Part shown: in pieces, positions 8,312-10,702 of the stretch | How positions within the stretch are numbered: position 1 is the first letter of the stretch | Layout: every line of letters begins with the position of its first letter | Assembly (NCBI GenBank): GCA_964652155.1 | Contig: CAZZBK010000170.1 | Location: forward strand, 1 to 10,702 | Direction of reading: 5' to 3' | DNA from: CAZZBK01 sp964652155 | GTDB lineage: Bacteria > Planctomycetota > Planctomycetia > Pirellulales > PNKZ01 | Length of the DNA: 10,702 nt | Notes under the pieces: generated by a model | The model's database searches: none | The model's input: only the letters and a program-made list of their open reading frames with translations | What the model was told of the DNA's origin: nothing | Position numbers and translations under genes: made by a program

Positions 8312-8341
8312 CGCCCGGCCTGCCGATTCTCTCGCCGGGTG
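8312..8341. repeat. GC-rich stem-loop in the pckA/lipoprotein intergenic region
   Basis: CGCCCGGC (8312-8319) pairs with GCCGGGTG (8334-8341), 8 bp with one G-U, around a 14-base loop. It sits just where a -35 for pckA would lie and upstream of the plus-strand lipoprotein gene. Its role is unknown; it may be a regulator site or part of the lipoprotein leader. Confidence 0.3.
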
Positions 8342-8467
8342 TGACGTGATCGCACAGTTGCACAGCGACGCTAGCACGAGGTCGTCTTGACACGTGCGCG
8401 GGGTTTGCGTATTCCTTCGCGGCTTTTCTTCATTTCCCCGGCTCGCGTGTCGTCGTCCGCGCCCATC

Positions 8468-10579
8468 ATGCGTTCAGGTCGAAGCTCTATTGCGCCTTGT
8501 TCGACTGCGCGTCGCGCAGCCCTGGGCATGCTCTGCCTGGGGCTCAGTTGCTGGCTGGGCTGCTCGACGACGCAATACGTCAAGCTGCGTCACGTGCCGG
8601 CGAATGTGCTGGGCGACTCGTTGGCCTGGGCCAGCGTCAAAAAGCCGTTCGAGCCCACGCCGCGCTCGCTGCAAGTGCTCCGCGCCAACGATTTGCTCGA
8701 TGAATTGAAAGAGGATCCACACCAACTGTTGACCGACCTGCAACGGACGATCGAACTGGATCCGTCGGCCGAGAAGATTTATGCCTACGCCGAACTGAGC
8801 TATCGGGCGGGCCAGGGGAGCGCGGCCAAGAACCCCCAGGCCGCGCTCGATTATTTCGGCGCGGCCGTCGCTTACTCGTATTTGTACCTGTTCGACGACA
8901 ACCTCGCCGCCCTCCGCAACCCTTACGATCCGCAGTTCCGCGGCGCGTGCGATCTGTACAACGCCGCGCTCGAAGGCGCGCTGCGGATCGTGCTCAAAAG
9001 TCAGCCGTTGCGGCCCGGCTCGGTGCTGAGCATCGAGACCGCCACGCAAAAGTTCGACGTCACCGTGATGCTGCGCTGCAGTCGCTGGCATGCCGAGGAT
9101 TTCGACCGCGTCGAGTTCGCCAACGACTACGAAGTCCAAGGCCTGACGAACATCAATCACACCTACGGGCTGGGCGTGCCGCTGATCGCCCTGCAGAAGC
9201 GACATGCCGACAGTGACGTGGCCGAGAAGTATTACCCGCCCGGCTTGAGCTTTCCCGTGACCGCGTTCTTGCGTCTGCTGCCAGACGAAGACGACGCCAC
9301 GCAGCCCTCGGGGCACCGGCATCGCGCGGTGCTCGAGCTGCACGACCCGATGGGCGCGAGCGACACATCGGTGGGGCCGCGCCTCGTGCCGCTGGAAACC
9401 GATCTGAGCACTCCGCTGGCTTACTTCTTGCAGACGGCGTCAAAGTCCAAGGGCTCCGAGCTGCCCGTGAGCCTCGAGCAGCTCGCAACCCTCGGGTTGT
9501 TGCGGCCCGACAAGAGCCAGGCCATTCGCGGCCTGTACCTGCTACAGCCCTACGAACCCGAGAAGATTCCGGTCGTGCTGGTGCATGGCCTGTGGTCAAG
9601 CCCGCTCACGTGGACCGAAATGTTCAACGATCTCTGCGGCGATCGCGACCTCCGCGCGCGATTTCAGTTCTGGTTCTACCTGTACCCGACCGGACAGCCG
9701 TTCTGGAGCAGCGCGGCCCAATTCCGCGAAGACCTGGCCGCGATGCGCGCGACGCTCGACCCCTCCCGACAAGAGCAAGCACTGGATCAGATGGTGCTTG
9801 TCGGCCATAGCATGGGGGGGCTCGTCTCGCGTCTGCAATCGGTTTACAGCCATGACGACTTCTGGCATTTGTGCAGCGATCAGCCGCTCGATAGCCTGCA
9901 AGCCTCGGCGGAGACGAAAGCTAAAATTCGCTCGATGAGCTATTTCGAGCCCAATCCCTCGGTCAAGCGGGTCGTGACGATTGGCACGCCCCATCGCGGC
10001 AGCAAATTCGCCAGCGATACGGTTCGCTTCGTGAGTCAAAAGGTCATCCACCTGCCCGACATGATGTTCAAAGAGCAGATCATTCGCGATAACCCGGGGG
10101 CGTTCAAAGAGACAAGCCTGCTCAACTACCGCACGAGCATCGACTCGCTGGCACCCGAGTCGCCGATTTTTCCCGTCTTGCTCGAAGCCGAACGAGGCTC
10201 GTGGGTCACGTACCACAACATCGTCGGCGTCGCGCCGCAGCAGTCGCTCTTGGGCAAGGTGGCCAAGGAAGGGGATGGCGTCGTGAGCTACGAAAGTGCT
10301 CACATCGACGAGGCCGTGTCGGAGTTGATTGTCCCGGCCGATCATATAGACGTGCATCGCCATCCGCGCGCCATTTTGGAGGTGCGTCGAATTTTGCGCG
10401 AGCATCTGGCGACGCTGGGCGTTTCCCCTTTGCCTTCGCCGTCGTTTGCAACCGCGCCGCAGAAGGTTGTGTTGCCGCAGAGGGTCGAGGCGCCGCGCTC
10501 TCCAGTCGCATCGCCTCCGGTCAAGTCTGAGATCATGACCACGAGCGCCGCCACGACTCTGCCCGACATCGTTGACTAG
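8468..10579 (+). CDS. Lipoprotein with C-terminal alpha/beta-hydrolase (lipase/esterase-like) domain
   Basis: This codes for 703 aa from the ATG at 8468. A TTG at 8387 with GAGG 5 bases before it is an alternative, but it would give an overlong 59-residue signal. The lipobox WLGC puts the lipid on C32 after the hydrophobic LGMLCLGLSCWLG. Residues about 70-180 are helical and repeat-like (DLQRTIELDPSAEKIYAYAELSYRAG, weakly TPR-like), and about 180-355 are mixed beta. The hydrolase domain spans about 365-650. It has VVLVHGLW (oxyanion HG, 373-374), nucleophile elbow GHSMGG (446-451, S448), TIGTPHRGSKFAS (504-516), likely acid D603 in EGDGVVS and a histidine cluster DHIDVHRHP (625-633) for the triad. 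A proline/alanine-rich tail ends the protein. The expected role is ester hydrolysis at the envelope, on lipid or another acyl substrate; the substrate cannot be read from sequence. It is divergent from pckA and appears monocistronic. Confidence 0.9.
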   Translation: MRSGRSSIAPCSTARRAALGMLCLGLSCWLGCSTTQYVKLRHVPANVLGDSLAWASVKKPFEPTPRSLQVLRANDLLDELKEDPHQLLTDLQRTIELDPSAEKIYAYAELSYRAGQGSAAKNPQAALDYFGAAVAYSYLYLFDDNLAALRNPYDPQFRGACDLYNAALEGALRIVLKSQPLRPGSVLSIETATQKFDVTVMLRCSRWHAEDFDRVEFANDYEVQGLTNINHTYGLGVPLIALQKRHADSDVAEKYYPPGLSFPVTAFLRLLPDEDDATQPSGHRHRAVLELHDPMGASDTSVGPRLVPLETDLSTPLAYFLQTASKSKGSELPVSLEQLATLGLLRPDKSQAIRGLYLLQPYEPEKIPVVLVHGLWSSPLTWTEMFNDLCGDRDLRARFQFWFYLYPTGQPFWSSAAQFREDLAAMRATLDPSRQEQALDQMVLVGHSMGGLVSRLQSVYSHDDFWHLCSDQPLDSLQASAETKAKIRSMSYFEPNPSVKRVVTIGTPHRGSKFASDTVRFVSQKVIHLPDMMFKEQIIRDNPGAFKETSLLNYRTSIDSLAPESPIFPVLLEAERGSWVTYHNIVGVAPQQSLLGKVAKEGDGVVSYESAHIDEAVSELIVPADHIDVHRHPRAILEVRRILREHLATLGVSPLPSPSFATAPQKVVLPQRVEAPRSPVASPPVKSEIMTTSAATTLPDIVD

Positions 10580-10702
10580 CGCGGGTCGCCCACCCTTGGC
10601 CGCAGTGACCGTGTGAGCATCTTCAAAGTTGGTCAATCATCGGATCTGGCATCCAGGGCATCATTCAGCGGGTGGCTGGCGGTTTGCGTCTGCAAACCCC
10701 GG
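10580..10702. other. Non-coding end of window
   Basis: I see no start with a ribosome binding site, and no protein-like reading, in these 123 bases on either strand. They hold the hairpin at 10681-10698. Confidence 0.5.
10681..10698 (+). terminator. Stem-loop downstream of the lipoprotein gene
   Basis: A perfect 7-bp stem (GGTTTGC/GCAAACC) closes a GTCT tetraloop, 101 bases past the lipoprotein stop. The bases after it are CCGG and the window then ends, so a T-run cannot be judged. It may be a terminator for this gene or belong to a neighbour beyond the edge. Confidence 0.3.

Noticed and set aside
8194..8355. Upstream extension of pckA to 8355
   Set aside because: The 54 extra residues are unlike the enzyme family, and the start at 8193 has a near-perfect ribosome binding site.
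8340..8356. CRP-like site in the pckA upstream region (TGTGA ... GCACA)
   Set aside because: The spacer is 7 bases where CRP needs 6, one half-site is imperfect, and no CRP-type regulator is evident in the window.
9596..10636. 346-codon minus-strand open frame
   Set aside because: It is antisense to the hydrolase domain with GHSMGG, and no plausible protein family is visible in it.

Overview
The window looks like ordinary chromosomal DNA of a GC-rich planctomycete, probably of the Pirellulales. This rests on recognised protein types, not on a search: a Ser/Thr receptor kinase whose outer part is a DUF1080-type sugar-binding domain, several large secreted proteins without known function, and a short cytosolic protein whose N-terminus I associate with planctomycetes. 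No transposase, integrase, phage gene, CRISPR array, tRNA or rRNA is visible.

Layout, left to right. (1) On the minus strand, 1-2744 is a transmembrane Ser/Thr protein kinase whose C-terminus runs off the left edge. A good sigma70-like promoter lies at 2786-2814. (2) Upstream of it on the same strand, 2854-3750 is a secreted protein with a thioredoxin-like N-terminal half that lacks a CXXC motif and a CAP-like C-terminal half. (3) A 394-bp divergent intergenic region, 3751-4144, carries two near-identical palindromic boxes 31 bp apart, another hairpin, a candidate promoter and a dyad. (4) On the plus strand, 4145-6052 (secreted, 635 aa, unknown) and 6113-6589 (cytosolic, 158 aa, unknown) probably form an operon. 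(5) Convergent to them on the minus strand is pckA, ATP-dependent phosphoenolpyruvate carboxykinase, 6610-8193. The two stop codons that face each other both lie inside one hairpin at 6586-6613. (6) After a second divergent intergenic region, the plus strand carries a lipoprotein with an alpha/beta-hydrolase (lipase-like) domain, about 8468-10579. The last 123 bases are non-coding and end in a hairpin.

Functional reading. Only pckA has a firm metabolic role: it converts oxaloacetate to PEP at the start of gluconeogenesis. The kinase is probably an envelope sensor that couples an outer carbohydrate-binding-like region to a cytoplasmic kinase. The other three large products are exported (thioredoxin/CAP-like protein, 635-aa protein, lipoprotein hydrolase), so much of the window serves the cell envelope. 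I see no single new multi-gene system. The best leads are the paired palindromic boxes at 3834-3886, the shared stop-codon hairpin at 6586-6613, the unusual thioredoxin/CAP fusion, and the 635-aa plus 158-aa pair of unknown genes.
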